The translations under genes were made by a program, and so were the position numbers. Shown here one piece after another: positions 36,035-44,691 of a stretch of 64,000 nucleotides of DNA. This DNA comes from Streptomyces sp. man185 (GTDB lineage: Bacteria > Actinomycetota > Actinomycetes > Streptomycetales > Streptomycetaceae). Every line of letters starts with the position of its first letter. The first letter of the stretch is position 1. The stretch covers positions 47,252 through 111,251 of the forward strand of contig NTHE01000024.1 in NCBI GenBank assembly GCA_002551355.1, given 5' to 3'. Under the pieces are notes generated by a model. That model was not told where the DNA came from, ran no database searches, and saw only the letters and a list, made by a program, of their open reading frames with translations.

Positions 36035-37348
36035 TCAGTTGCCCTTGACCGTGACCTTCTCGTCGTTGTTCAGCTGCTCCACGAGCTGCTTCACCTTCGC
36101 CTTGTCCCAGACCAGGTTGCCGCCGACGCTGCCCGAGATCGGCATGTTCATCGACGTACCCTCGCCGCCGGTGACGCCCTTCATCGCGAAGAACATGTTG
36201 CCCAGCGCCCAGAGCGACATGTCCTTGTCCACGATCAGCGTGTCCAGGCCCGCGCCCATCGTCGGGTACAGCTTGAACGGGTTGATGATCGTGGACGGGG
36301 TCGCCGTCTGGCTCGCCAGCGCCGCGAGGAACTTCTGCTGGTTCTTCGTACGGTCCAGGTCGCTGCCCGCGAACGCATAGCGCGTACGGACGAAGGCGAG
36401 GGACTGCTCGCCGTTCAGCGTCTGCTTGCCCGCCTTGAAGTCGGCCCCGGACTTCTTGTCCTTGAAGGCCTTCGGGATGTCCAGCTCGACCCCGCCGATC
36501 GCGTCCACGATCTTCGCGAAGCCGCCGAAGCCGATCTCGACGTAGTGGTCGATGTGCAGCCCGGTGTTGAACTCGACCGTACGGACGAGGAGTTCGGGGC
36601 CGTCCTCGGCGTACGCCGCGTTCAGCTTCACCTGCCGGCCGGTGCCCTGGAACATCTTCCCGGACTCGGACCCCTTGAAGGACGGGATCTCCACGTTGGA
36701 GTCGCGCGGCAGCGAGATCAGCGTCGGGCCGTTGGAGCCGTCGTGCAGGATCATCATCGAGTCGGTGCGCTTGCCCTCGGCGGAACCGGTGCGCAGCCGC
36801 TTCTTCTCCTCGGCCGACATGCCCTCGCGGCTGTCGGACCCGACGATCAGGTAGTTCGTCCCGTCGCCGGACTCCGGCCGCTCGATGACCTTGGAGAGGT
36901 CCACCTCGCGCTTCAGCTTCGAGTCGGCCCAGAAGTACGTCGAGATCGAGACCGCGAGCAGCGCGACCACCAGGGTCAGCGCGCCGAGCTTGATCCGGCG
37001 CCGCCAGTCCGGGGCCGGGCGGCCCTGGACGTAACCCCCGTCACCACCGCCACGGCGGCCACCGCCGCCCCGGCCGTCGGAGCCGCCGCTGCCCGATCCG
37101 TAGACCTGGCCCGTGTTGTAGCCGCTGTCATAGCCGGGGTCGGGGCTGTTGCCGTAGCCGCCGTCCTGGTAGCGGTCGTCGTACCCCTGGCTCTGCGGCG
37201 GCACCTGCGGGCGCTGCGGGGTACGGGGCTGGGCCGGGCGGCGCTGGATGTGCGGCATCGCCCGCGCGCCCTCGGGCTGGGGGCTGGCACTGCCCCGCCC
37301 GTAGTGCTCGCTGCGGTCGCCGGTCCGTCGATCGGGCCAATCGTTCAT
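36035..37348 (-). CDS. LCP family cell-wall glycopolymer ligase, paralogue 1
   Basis: A 437-residue LytR-CpsA-Psr protein. These enzymes transfer lipid-linked glycopolymers to peptidoglycan outside the membrane. A cytosolic Gly/Tyr/Gln-rich tail fills residues 1-115, a transmembrane helix lies at 121-140, and the extracellular LCP domain follows (VGSDSREG, DSMMILH, SLPRDSNV, AYAEDGPELLVRTVE, FVRTRYAF with catalytic Arg residues). There is no LytR_C domain. ATG 37348 lies ahead of the tail. It is the first of five LCP genes on this strand within 10 kb. Confidence 0.93.
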   Translation of the reverse strand: MNDWPDRRTGDRSEHYGRGSASPQPEGARAMPHIQRRPAQPRTPQRPQVPPQSQGYDDRYQDGGYGNSPDPGYDSGYNTGQVYGSGSGGSDGRGGGGRRGGGDGGYVQGRPAPDWRRRIKLGALTLVVALLAVSISTYFWADSKLKREVDLSKVIERPESGDGTNYLIVGSDSREGMSAEEKKRLRTGSAEGKRTDSMMILHDGSNGPTLISLPRDSNVEIPSFKGSESGKMFQGTGRQVKLNAAYAEDGPELLVRTVEFNTGLHIDHYVEIGFGGFAKIVDAIGGVELDIPKAFKDKKSGADFKAGKQTLNGEQSLAFVRTRYAFAGSDLDRTKNQQKFLAALASQTATPSTIINPFKLYPTMGAGLDTLIVDKDMSLWALGNMFFAMKGVTGGEGTSMNMPISGSVGGNLVWDKAKVKQLVEQLNNDEKVTVKGN

Positions 37349-37465
37349 CCGAACAGTGTGCCGTCCCGGCCCACGGCTATTACAGGGTGTAAGGGAAATC
37401 GCACCAGGGCTGTTGCGAACCTGATGCATTCTGCGGGATCACGGCACCCGCATAGGGTGGACGGT

Positions 37466-38035
37466 ATGACAGATCAGGCCACTGGCGTAACAGATCCGGC
37501 CAACCGGCCGGAGGGTGAGATTCCGGGCAAGCTGACCGCGGCGTCCAGGACCACCCTCAGCCACATCATGACCGGCAGCGACACCAACCTCCTCGGCACG
37601 GTGCACGGTGGCGTGATCATGAAACTGGTCGACGACGCCGCGGGCGCGGTGGCCGGCCGCCACTCCGGCGGGCCCGCCGTGACCGCCTCCATGGACGAGA
37701 TGGTCTTCCTGGAGCCGGTCCGCGTCGGCGATCTCGTCCATGTGAAGGCCCAGGTCAACTGGACCGGTCGCTCCTCGATGGAGGTCGGCGTCCGTGTGAT
37801 GGCGGAGCGCTGGAACGAGTCGACCCCCGCCCAGCAGGTCGGCAGCGCCTATCTGGTCTTCGCCGCCGTCGACGGGGACGGCAAGCCCCGCCGCGTACCG
37901 CCGGTGATCCCCGAGACCGAGCGTGACAACCGGCGCTACCAGGAGGCGCAGATCCGGCGCACCCACCGGCTCGCCCGCCGCCGCGCGATCAAGGAACTGC
38001 GCGAGAGGCGCGCCGCCGACGGCATCGACGACTGA
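37466..38035 (+). CDS. hotdog acyl-CoA thioesterase
   Basis: A 189-residue acyl-CoA thioesterase of the YciA/BACH group. The catalytic Asn/His segment reads NLLGTVHGGVIMKLVDDAA, followed by ASMDEMVFLEPVRVGD. The C-terminal 40 residues are a charged helix (RRYQEAQIRRTHRLARRR). It cleaves acyl-CoA to free acid; chain length is unknown. AGGGTGG precedes ATG 37466. It lies divergently between two LCP genes. Confidence 0.9.
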   Translation: MTDQATGVTDPANRPEGEIPGKLTAASRTTLSHIMTGSDTNLLGTVHGGVIMKLVDDAAGAVAGRHSGGPAVTASMDEMVFLEPVRVGDLVHVKAQVNWTGRSSMEVGVRVMAERWNESTPAQQVGSAYLVFAAVDGDGKPRRVPPVIPETERDNRRYQEAQIRRTHRLARRRAIKELRERRAADGIDD

Positions 38036-38077
38036 GACACCCGTACGGCGCGCGGCCCGCCCGCACCCCTCAGCGGG

Positions 38078-39658
38078 TCACGGGCACACCACCTCGTCGC
38101 CCGTCACCGTGGAGAACTCGCCCGTCTGCCGGCTCTCCGCCCTCACCCGCTGCACCTTCGTGAAGTCGGAGCCCACCGTCACCTTCATCTGCGGACCCTG
38201 GCCCTTCACCGCCTTCAGCTCGCTCCCGGGCAGCGCCGTGGCCAGGGACTTCGCCGACCGGTCCCAGCGCGGGTCGTACTCCACGAGCGTCCGCTTCAGC
38301 TCCCGCACCTCCCCGTTGAGCGGGGCCTCGGTGGTGGCGAACCCGGTCGCCCGCAGCGCCGCGTCCACGGTCCGGCCGAGCCCGTCCTTCGGGGTCCCGT
38401 TGTAGACCTGCACCCGGACCTCCTTAGGCGCCACGTCCACCAGCGTGGCCGGGGCCTGCTTCTGCGCACCGGCCGCGGGCTTCGGCTTCGCCGGGGCCAG
38501 CGGTTTGTCGTCGCGCAGGGCCTGGAACAGCTTCTTCGCCTTCTTCGCGTCCCACTGCACCGTCGAGCCGATGCCCTTGACGGGGAAGCTGGGGTTGCCG
38601 ATGGGCACGGACGCGAACTCCGACGAGGCCGGTCCGAAGTCCTTCATCGCCTTGCCGAGCGCCAGCATCTGCTCCGTACCGAAGCCCTCGTCGGCCCGGA
38701 CCGAGCCGAGCGCCGAGGTCGAGACCTGCTGGAACTTCACCGGATTCAGCAGCACGCCGCTGCTCGTCGCCTGCTTGATCAGCGCCGCCATGAACTTCTG
38801 CTGGCGTTGCATCCGGCCCAGGTCGGAGGCCACGTCCACATGGCGGGAGCGCACGTACTGCAGCGCCTGGCCGCCGTCCAGCTCATGGGTGCCCGCGGGC
38901 AGGTTCAGACCGGTGTACGAGTCCTTCATCGGCCGCGCCGTGCAGATCTTCACCCCGCCCACCGCGTCCACCGTCTTCATGAAGCTCGTGAAGTCGACCT
39001 CCAGATAGTGGTCGACCTTGACCCCGGTCATGTTCTCGACGGTTCGCACGGTCAGCGTGGGCCCGCCCTCCGCGTACGCGGCGTTCAGCTTCACCGGGTG
39101 GCTCTCGTGGTGCTTGCCCGTGGTGCGGTCGGTGTGGGCGGGCATCTCGGCGTAGCTGTCCCGAGGGAGGCTGACCACGCTCGCCCGCTGCCGGTCGGCC
39201 GACAGATGGACCAGCATGACCGTGTCCGTGCAGTGGCAGGGCGCGCCGCCGAGCTTGTACTTCTGCTTCTCGGCCTTGGTGATCGTGTCCCGGCCGTCGG
39301 TCCCGACGAGCAGCAGATTCGTGCCGTGGCCCCCCTGGGGGCGGTTCTTCATGTCCTTGAACGGATCGACCCGGCCGATCCCGCCCTCCAGACTGCTCAC
39401 CACCGCGTGACCGATCCCACCCGCCCCCAGCACCAGCACCGACAGACCGGTGGCCACCCGCATGCCCCAGCGCGGCCGCTCGTCCTGTTTGCGGGAGCGG
39501 ACCGGCCGCGCGCCCGGGGGCGGACGGCGGCGCGGGGGAGCGGGGCGGGGCCGGGACGGGCGCTGCGGTCGCTGCGGCGTGGGCACGGGGGAGACACCTC
39601 CGGGGTGCAAGGGAGACACCTCTGCGGTGCAAGGGGACCAATCGCACGGTAGGCCCAT
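38078..39658 (-). CDS. LCP family cell-wall glycopolymer ligase with LytR_C domain, paralogue 2
   Basis: A 526-residue LCP protein. A Pro/Arg-rich cytosolic tail is followed by a membrane helix (67-88), then the LCP domain (VGTDGRDTI, VSLPRDSYAE, YAEGGPTLTVRTVE, YVRSRHVD). The C-terminal LytR_C domain begins VRVQVYNGTPKDG. ATG 39658 is preceded by GGGGAGGAG at good spacing. The first 25 codons contain a tandem near-duplication of about 27 bp, giving a repeated VSP motif and extra in-frame GTG codons. The GCHC-like CHC at the LCP domain start is unusual among the five paralogues. Confidence 0.9.
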   Translation of the reverse strand: MGLPCDWSPCTAEVSPLHPGGVSPVPTPQRPQRPSRPRPAPPRRRPPPGARPVRSRKQDERPRWGMRVATGLSVLVLGAGGIGHAVVSSLEGGIGRVDPFKDMKNRPQGGHGTNLLLVGTDGRDTITKAEKQKYKLGGAPCHCTDTVMLVHLSADRQRASVVSLPRDSYAEMPAHTDRTTGKHHESHPVKLNAAYAEGGPTLTVRTVENMTGVKVDHYLEVDFTSFMKTVDAVGGVKICTARPMKDSYTGLNLPAGTHELDGGQALQYVRSRHVDVASDLGRMQRQQKFMAALIKQATSSGVLLNPVKFQQVSTSALGSVRADEGFGTEQMLALGKAMKDFGPASSEFASVPIGNPSFPVKGIGSTVQWDAKKAKKLFQALRDDKPLAPAKPKPAAGAQKQAPATLVDVAPKEVRVQVYNGTPKDGLGRTVDAALRATGFATTEAPLNGEVRELKRTLVEYDPRWDRSAKSLATALPGSELKAVKGQGPQMKVTVGSDFTKVQRVRAESRQTGEFSTVTGDEVVCP

Positions 39659-39806
39659 ACGATCTCCTCCCCGGCCCACGACCCGGCGGCGCGCACCGGT
39701 GTCCCCCATTCGCGGTAACGTGGCGGCCGAATAGCGCCACCTCCCGGGGCGCCCGCCGCCTGCGGTGCGGAACCCCCGGCGCCCCCGAGGACCCCCCGAG
39801 GACCAC

Positions 39807-40835
39807 ATGTCTGCCGCGCAGTACCCCGCCGTCTCCGTGATCATGCCGGTGCTCAACGAGGAACGTCATCTCAGGAACTCGGTCCGGCACATCCTGGAGC
39901 AGGAGTACGCCGGTGAGATGGAGGTCGTGATCGCGCTCGGCCCCTCCGCCGACCGGACGGACGAGATCGCCGCCGAGCTGGTCGCCGAGGACCCCCGGGT
40001 CCACACGGTGCCCAACCCCACCGGCCGCACCCCCGCCGCCCTCAACGCGGCCATCAAGGCCTCCCGCCACCCGGTCGTCGTCCGCGTCGACGGCCACGGC
40101 ATGCTCTCGCCGAACTACATCGCGACCGCCGTCCGCCTCCTGGAGGAGACCGGCGCGCAGAACGTCGGCGGCATCATGCACGCCGAGGGCGAGAACGCCT
40201 GGGAGGAGGCCGTCGCCGCCGCGATGACCTCGAAGATCGGCGTCGGCAACGCCGCCTTCCACACCGGCGGCCAGGCGGGTCCGGCCGAGACCGTCTACCT
40301 GGGCGTCTTCCGCCGCCAGGCCCTGCAGCGGGCGGAGGGCTACAACGTCGAGTTCATCCGCGCCCAGGACTGGGAGCTGAACTTCCGCATCCGCGAGGCC
40401 GGCGGGCTGATCTGGTTCTCGCCCGAGCTGAAGGTCCAGTACCGCCCGCGCCCCACGGTGAAGGCGCTCGCCAAGCAGTACAAGGACTACGGCCGCTGGC
40501 GGCACGTCGTCGCCCGCTACCACGCCGGCTCGATCAACCTCCGCTACCTGGCCCCGCCGACCGCCGTCGTCGCCATCGCGGCGGGGCTGGTCCTGGGCGC
40601 GGCCGTCACCCCGTGGGCGCTGGTCGTGCCCGGCGGTTACGTCGCCGCGATCGTCGCCGGATCGCTGCCCGCCGGCAAGGGCCTCTCGCTGAAGGCCCGC
40701 GCCCGGATCCCGGTGGCGCTGGCGACCATGCACATGTGCTGGGGCTTCGGCTTCCTCACCAGCCCCCGGTCCCTGGCCAAGCGGGTCATCGCGAGCCGCC
40801 GCCCGGCGATGACCGGCAGCAGTGAGACCGTCTGA
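39807..40835 (+). CDS. family 2 glycosyltransferase
   Basis: A 342-residue GT2 enzyme. The GT-A fold starts at SVIMPVLNEERHL, with the DGH metal/nucleotide motif (VVRVDGHGML) and the acceptor-side AQDWELNFRI block. Two or three hydrophobic helices at about 240-285 anchor it to the membrane. It is probably involved in exopolysaccharide or wall glycopolymer synthesis, matching its LCP neighbours. ATG 39807 is chosen over an Arg/Pro-rich upstream extension. Confidence 0.9.
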   Translation: MSAAQYPAVSVIMPVLNEERHLRNSVRHILEQEYAGEMEVVIALGPSADRTDEIAAELVAEDPRVHTVPNPTGRTPAALNAAIKASRHPVVVRVDGHGMLSPNYIATAVRLLEETGAQNVGGIMHAEGENAWEEAVAAAMTSKIGVGNAAFHTGGQAGPAETVYLGVFRRQALQRAEGYNVEFIRAQDWELNFRIREAGGLIWFSPELKVQYRPRPTVKALAKQYKDYGRWRHVVARYHAGSINLRYLAPPTAVVAIAAGLVLGAAVTPWALVVPGGYVAAIVAGSLPAGKGLSLKARARIPVALATMHMCWGFGFLTSPRSLAKRVIASRRPAMTGSSETV

Positions 40836-40890
40836 GCCGACTGACCGGTTCCGTACAAGCACGAAGCACAAGGCACGGACCACGAAGCAC

Positions 40891-40923
40891 GAAGGGCCCC
40901 ACCGCTCGGCGGTGGGGCCCTTC
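40891..40923. terminator. bidirectional hairpin terminator
   Basis: A 15-bp perfect stem (GAAGGGCCCCACCGC and its complement) with a TCG loop. It separates the convergent glycosyltransferase and LCP genes. Confidence 0.9.
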
Positions 40924-40947
40924 TCCCGTGCACGGTTCGTTACGGCG

Positions 40948-42624
40948 TCACCAGGTGTAGTTCGGGTTGACCTTCATGCAGGCCCCCTCTTCCTCGCCGT
41001 TGAGGGCCCCCGCCGACTCCGGGGTCTTCTCCGTGCCCTTGGACACCGGATAGGCCCCGTCCTCGCGCCAGTCCGCGCCCACCGCCAGCGAGATCCCCGA
41101 GACGTCGGTGGACCTCTTCACCTGCGCCAGCGGAATCCCGAGCGCCTTGGCGACCGCCTGCGCGTCGCCCTCCAGGTCCGCGCTCGGATAGAGGATCCCG
41201 GTCCGCGTCGCCCCCGTCACGTTGCCCGAGTCGATGGTGGTCCGCCCGAAGCCCGCGGTCTTCAGCTGGCCGGCCACGTCACCGGCACGCCCCGAGGCCG
41301 GTCCGAGCGCGTCGGTGGCGGTCCCGTTCCGTACGGAGACGGCGATCTCGCCGACCGGCGCGGACGGGTCCTTGGGCTCCTCCGGCTTCTTCCGCTTGGA
41401 GGCCTTGCCGTCCAGCGGCACGTCGTCCCGCACCATCCGGAACAACTGCTCGGCGTCGCCGGCCTTCGGGTAGACCCGGCCGTTGTTCGAGCCGGTGCCG
41501 TACACGTTGGGCATCGTCGACATCGTGATGCGCTTCGTCGGGACCTTCTTGAACTCCTCGGCCAGGTCGTAGAGCTTCTTGACCGTGTCCAGGCCCTTGT
41601 CGACCGTCAGCGCGGCGGTGGCCGCCTCGGCGAGGTTCATCAGCTTCGCCGGGTCGGTGAGCTTGGTGCCCTTGCGCAGCTGACGCACCATCGAGTTCAT
41701 GTACTGGTGCTGGGCCTTCGCCCGCCCCAGGTCGGTGTTGTCCTCGAAGCCGTACCGGGTGCGCAGCCACTGGAGGGCCTGCTCACCCTGGATGGACGTG
41801 GTGCCCTTCTCCAGCTTCAGCCCGGAGCCCTTGCCGTCGGAGCTGCGCGAGTGGATGTTGGCGTCGACACAGACCGGGACGCCGCCGATCGCGTCGGCCA
41901 TCGACACCACACCCGCGAAGTCGATCATCATGAAGTGGTCGATGCGGATGCCGGTCAGCTCGTACCAGGTGGCCACCGTGCACCCCGGACCGCCGCGCCC
42001 CAGGCTCTCGTTGGTCTGCACGTCGCCGGTGCTGGCCGGGAAGACCTCGCCGTCCGGGGCCGTGCACTTGGGCATCTTCAGCATGGTGTCGCGCGGCATG
42101 CTGATGACGGACAGGTTGGTGCGGTCCGCGGAGAGGTGGAGCAGCATCTGCACATCGGCGAGCGGCGGGGCCCCGAAGGTCTCCTTCGCGCCGCCCAGCT
42201 TCTGGTTGGCCTTGGAGTCCCGGGCGTCGGAACCGATGAGCAGGATGTTGAGCGGGGTCTGCCCGGCGGCGTTGGCCTTGTGATCGGCCATCTGCTTGTC
42301 GCCGAGGGTCAGATCCTCTTTCTTGATGTTGCTGTTGAGGTACTCGTAGTAGAGGTAACCGGCGCCGCCGGTGCCGAGTATCAGTACGGCGAGGACGCAG
42401 GCGCTCCAGCGCAGGACGCGCCGCTTGGCGCTCTTGGGCGCGCGGCGGCTGCTGCGCCCCTGGGCACCGCCCCCGCTGCCGCGCCTGCCCTTCTCGGCCC
42501 GACGGCGGCCCTCCGGCGCCCCCTCGGCGTCCCCCGGCCCGCCGCCGTCGGCCTCGTCCGTGCTCTCGTCGCGGTCGAGTCGATCGGAGCGGCGGACCCG
42601 TGACCGCGTCCCCTCCCCGGACAT
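40948..42624 (-). CDS. LCP family cell-wall glycopolymer ligase with LytR_C domain, paralogue 3
   Basis: A 558-residue protein. Charged cytosolic tail, membrane helix at 72-93, then the LCP domain (LIGSDARDS, SMPRDTML, ITGIRIDHF-like block TGIRIDHFMMID, WLRTRYGF). The C-terminal LytR_C domain begins VSVRNGTATDALG. ATG 42624 is preceded by GGAG 5 nt upstream; ATG 42651 lacks a ribosome-binding site. Four Cys residues in the extracellular part could form disulphides. It is closely followed by paralogue 4 upstream on the same strand. Confidence 0.92.
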   Translation of the reverse strand: MSGEGTRSRVRRSDRLDRDESTDEADGGGPGDAEGAPEGRRRAEKGRRGSGGGAQGRSSRRAPKSAKRRVLRWSACVLAVLILGTGGAGYLYYEYLNSNIKKEDLTLGDKQMADHKANAAGQTPLNILLIGSDARDSKANQKLGGAKETFGAPPLADVQMLLHLSADRTNLSVISMPRDTMLKMPKCTAPDGEVFPASTGDVQTNESLGRGGPGCTVATWYELTGIRIDHFMMIDFAGVVSMADAIGGVPVCVDANIHSRSSDGKGSGLKLEKGTTSIQGEQALQWLRTRYGFEDNTDLGRAKAQHQYMNSMVRQLRKGTKLTDPAKLMNLAEAATAALTVDKGLDTVKKLYDLAEEFKKVPTKRITMSTMPNVYGTGSNNGRVYPKAGDAEQLFRMVRDDVPLDGKASKRKKPEEPKDPSAPVGEIAVSVRNGTATDALGPASGRAGDVAGQLKTAGFGRTTIDSGNVTGATRTGILYPSADLEGDAQAVAKALGIPLAQVKRSTDVSGISLAVGADWREDGAYPVSKGTEKTPESAGALNGEEEGACMKVNPNYTW

Positions 42625-42688
42625 GCTGCTCCGTCCCACCGGACCCCCCATGCTGTTCAGATTTCCGCTGCGGCCCGGTGACCCGGTG

Positions 42689-44467
42689 TCACTTGGCGCA
42701 TACCGCCTTGTCGGCGCTCGACTGCTCGACGCCTTCCGGAGCCTTCGCCGGTCCGGTGATGAGCTGGCCCGCGCCCTTGAAGTCCGCCCCCAGCGTGAGC
42801 ACCATCGCCTCAAGACCCTCGGCGTCGGCGGTGCCCTGCTTCATGGCCGTTGCGGGAAGCCCCATCATCTCGGCGAGCGCCCGGGCCTGATCGGCCTGGT
42901 TGGGCGCGTACTCCAGCGTCGTCTTCTCGATCTTCTCGGGTGCGTTGGCCTTGTTGGTGGACTTCAGCACCCCCTGCTCGTTCTGGAGCCAGGTGACGGT
43001 CGCCCCGGCCGCACCGGGGAGATTGCCGCCGTTGAGGACATCCACCCGTACGTCGGCGGGCTCGGCCTTCGGGCCCTTGAGCAGGGCGGCCTGCTTGCTC
43101 TTGGCGGCCTTCTGCTTCTGCTTCACCTCGGTCAGCGAGGTGTCGGAGCGCATCATCGCGAAGAGCTGCTCGCCCTTGACCGGGTCCACGACCACGGTGA
43201 TGGGCTTCGGCTCGGCCGGGTTGTCGATGACCGGCATCGTGAGGAAGGTGACGTTCTTCGTGTCGACCTTGCCGATCTCCTGGGCCAGCGTCATCAGCTT
43301 CTTCGCGTCGCCGATCCCCGTGTCGACGGTGAGTGCGTTGGTCGCCGCGTCGGCCAGCGTGTAGAGCTTCTTCGGGTTGGTCAGGGTGTCGCTCGACTTC
43401 ATCTCGCGGATCATCGAGGCGAGGAACTGCTGCTGCACCTTGATCCGGTCGAGGTCGCTCTCGTTGCCGAAGCTGTGCCGGGTGCGCAGGAGGGCCAGGG
43501 CCTGCTCGCCCTGCACCTTCGACTTGCCCTGCGGCAGCTTGAGATGGGACTTCGGGTCGTCGACCGGCTTGGCCATGCAGACCTCGACGCCGCCGACCGC
43601 CGTGGTCAGTTCCTTGACCGCGTTGAAGTCGACCATCATGAAGTGGTCGGGCTTGATGCCGGTGATGTTCTCGACCGTCTTCATGGTGCATCCGGGATTG
43701 CGGTCGTTCTGGCCGAGGCTGGTGTTGAAGCGTTCGTCCGGGGTGCCGGGGATGATCGTGGAGGTGCCGTCCGGCTTCTTCGTCTCGCACTCGGGGATCT
43801 CGGTCTTCAGGTCGCGCGGGATGCTCATCGCCGTCGCGTTGGTCCGGTCCTCGGAGACGTGGAACAGGATGGTGGTGTCGGCGTGCCCCGCGCTGCCCTT
43901 GTCGCCGTACCCCTCGTTGCCCTTGCCGGTGCGCTTGTCGGTGCCGATGACCAGGATGTTCATCGGGCCGTCGCTGAGGACGTTCTTGTTGCCCTGGTCG
44001 CCGATGTCGATCGAGTCGATGTTGCCGTTGAGCTTCTGGTACACGACGTACGCACCGAGCGAGGTGCCCACCACGACGAACGCCATCACGCCGCCCGTCC
44101 ACAGCAGCGCCTTCTTCTTGCGCGAGTTCTTGGGCTTGCGCTTCCGGCGGCCGGGCGCGGGCGGCTCGACGGCCCCGCGCCCTCCCTGGGAGCTGCGGCG
44201 GCTGCGCTGACCGGGCACCTCGCGGCGGGGCCCGTCCTGGCCGGCCCCGCGTGAACCGGCCCCGCGGCGACCCGAACCCTCGCGGGACGAACCGGCCCGG
44301 GAGCCGTCCCGGCGACCGGTTCCTTCGGCCGTAGCGGTACGCGAAGTGCTGCTCGACTCCCCAGCGGAGTGATCCAGTCGCAATTCGTAATTACCGGTAT
44401 GCGGGTTGAGTACCCACTGGTCGGCGGGGTCGATATCGTCCGCCCGTCCACGACTGTGCGCGTCCAC
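42689..44467 (-). CDS. LCP family cell-wall glycopolymer ligase with LytR_C domain, paralogue 4
   Basis: A 592-residue protein. The cytosolic tail (1-118) is rich in Arg/Gly/Ser, with a membrane helix at 121-143. The LCP domain has VIGTDKRTG, SIPRDLKTE, ITGIKPDHFMMVD and LLRTRHSF. LytR_C begins VRVDVLNGGNLPG. GTG 44467 is the start. The 224-bp gap to the next LCP gene contains an AT-richer patch that may hold its promoter. Confidence 0.92.
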   Translation of the reverse strand: MDAHSRGRADDIDPADQWVLNPHTGNYELRLDHSAGESSSTSRTATAEGTGRRDGSRAGSSREGSGRRGAGSRGAGQDGPRREVPGQRSRRSSQGGRGAVEPPAPGRRKRKPKNSRKKKALLWTGGVMAFVVVGTSLGAYVVYQKLNGNIDSIDIGDQGNKNVLSDGPMNILVIGTDKRTGKGNEGYGDKGSAGHADTTILFHVSEDRTNATAMSIPRDLKTEIPECETKKPDGTSTIIPGTPDERFNTSLGQNDRNPGCTMKTVENITGIKPDHFMMVDFNAVKELTTAVGGVEVCMAKPVDDPKSHLKLPQGKSKVQGEQALALLRTRHSFGNESDLDRIKVQQQFLASMIREMKSSDTLTNPKKLYTLADAATNALTVDTGIGDAKKLMTLAQEIGKVDTKNVTFLTMPVIDNPAEPKPITVVVDPVKGEQLFAMMRSDTSLTEVKQKQKAAKSKQAALLKGPKAEPADVRVDVLNGGNLPGAAGATVTWLQNEQGVLKSTNKANAPEKIEKTTLEYAPNQADQARALAEMMGLPATAMKQGTADAEGLEAMVLTLGADFKGAGQLITGPAKAPEGVEQSSADKAVCAK

Positions 44468-44691
44468 GGTTGCCTGCGTCCTCCGTCGGTGCCACGCGAG
44501 GCGCCCTCCCCCGGCAAGGCGCTCGTTCCTTCGCTCCAGCAGTGCACGACCTGACGGCCGGAAGCACCGGATCGCGTCACACTATCCGGCCGATTCCGCG
44601 TCGAGCGACGTGCGTGACACATTCCACGCCCCTTACAACCGGGCATACTTCCCATTACGCGCCGATTGTGTTCTGTGTCTTGGCAATTGCT

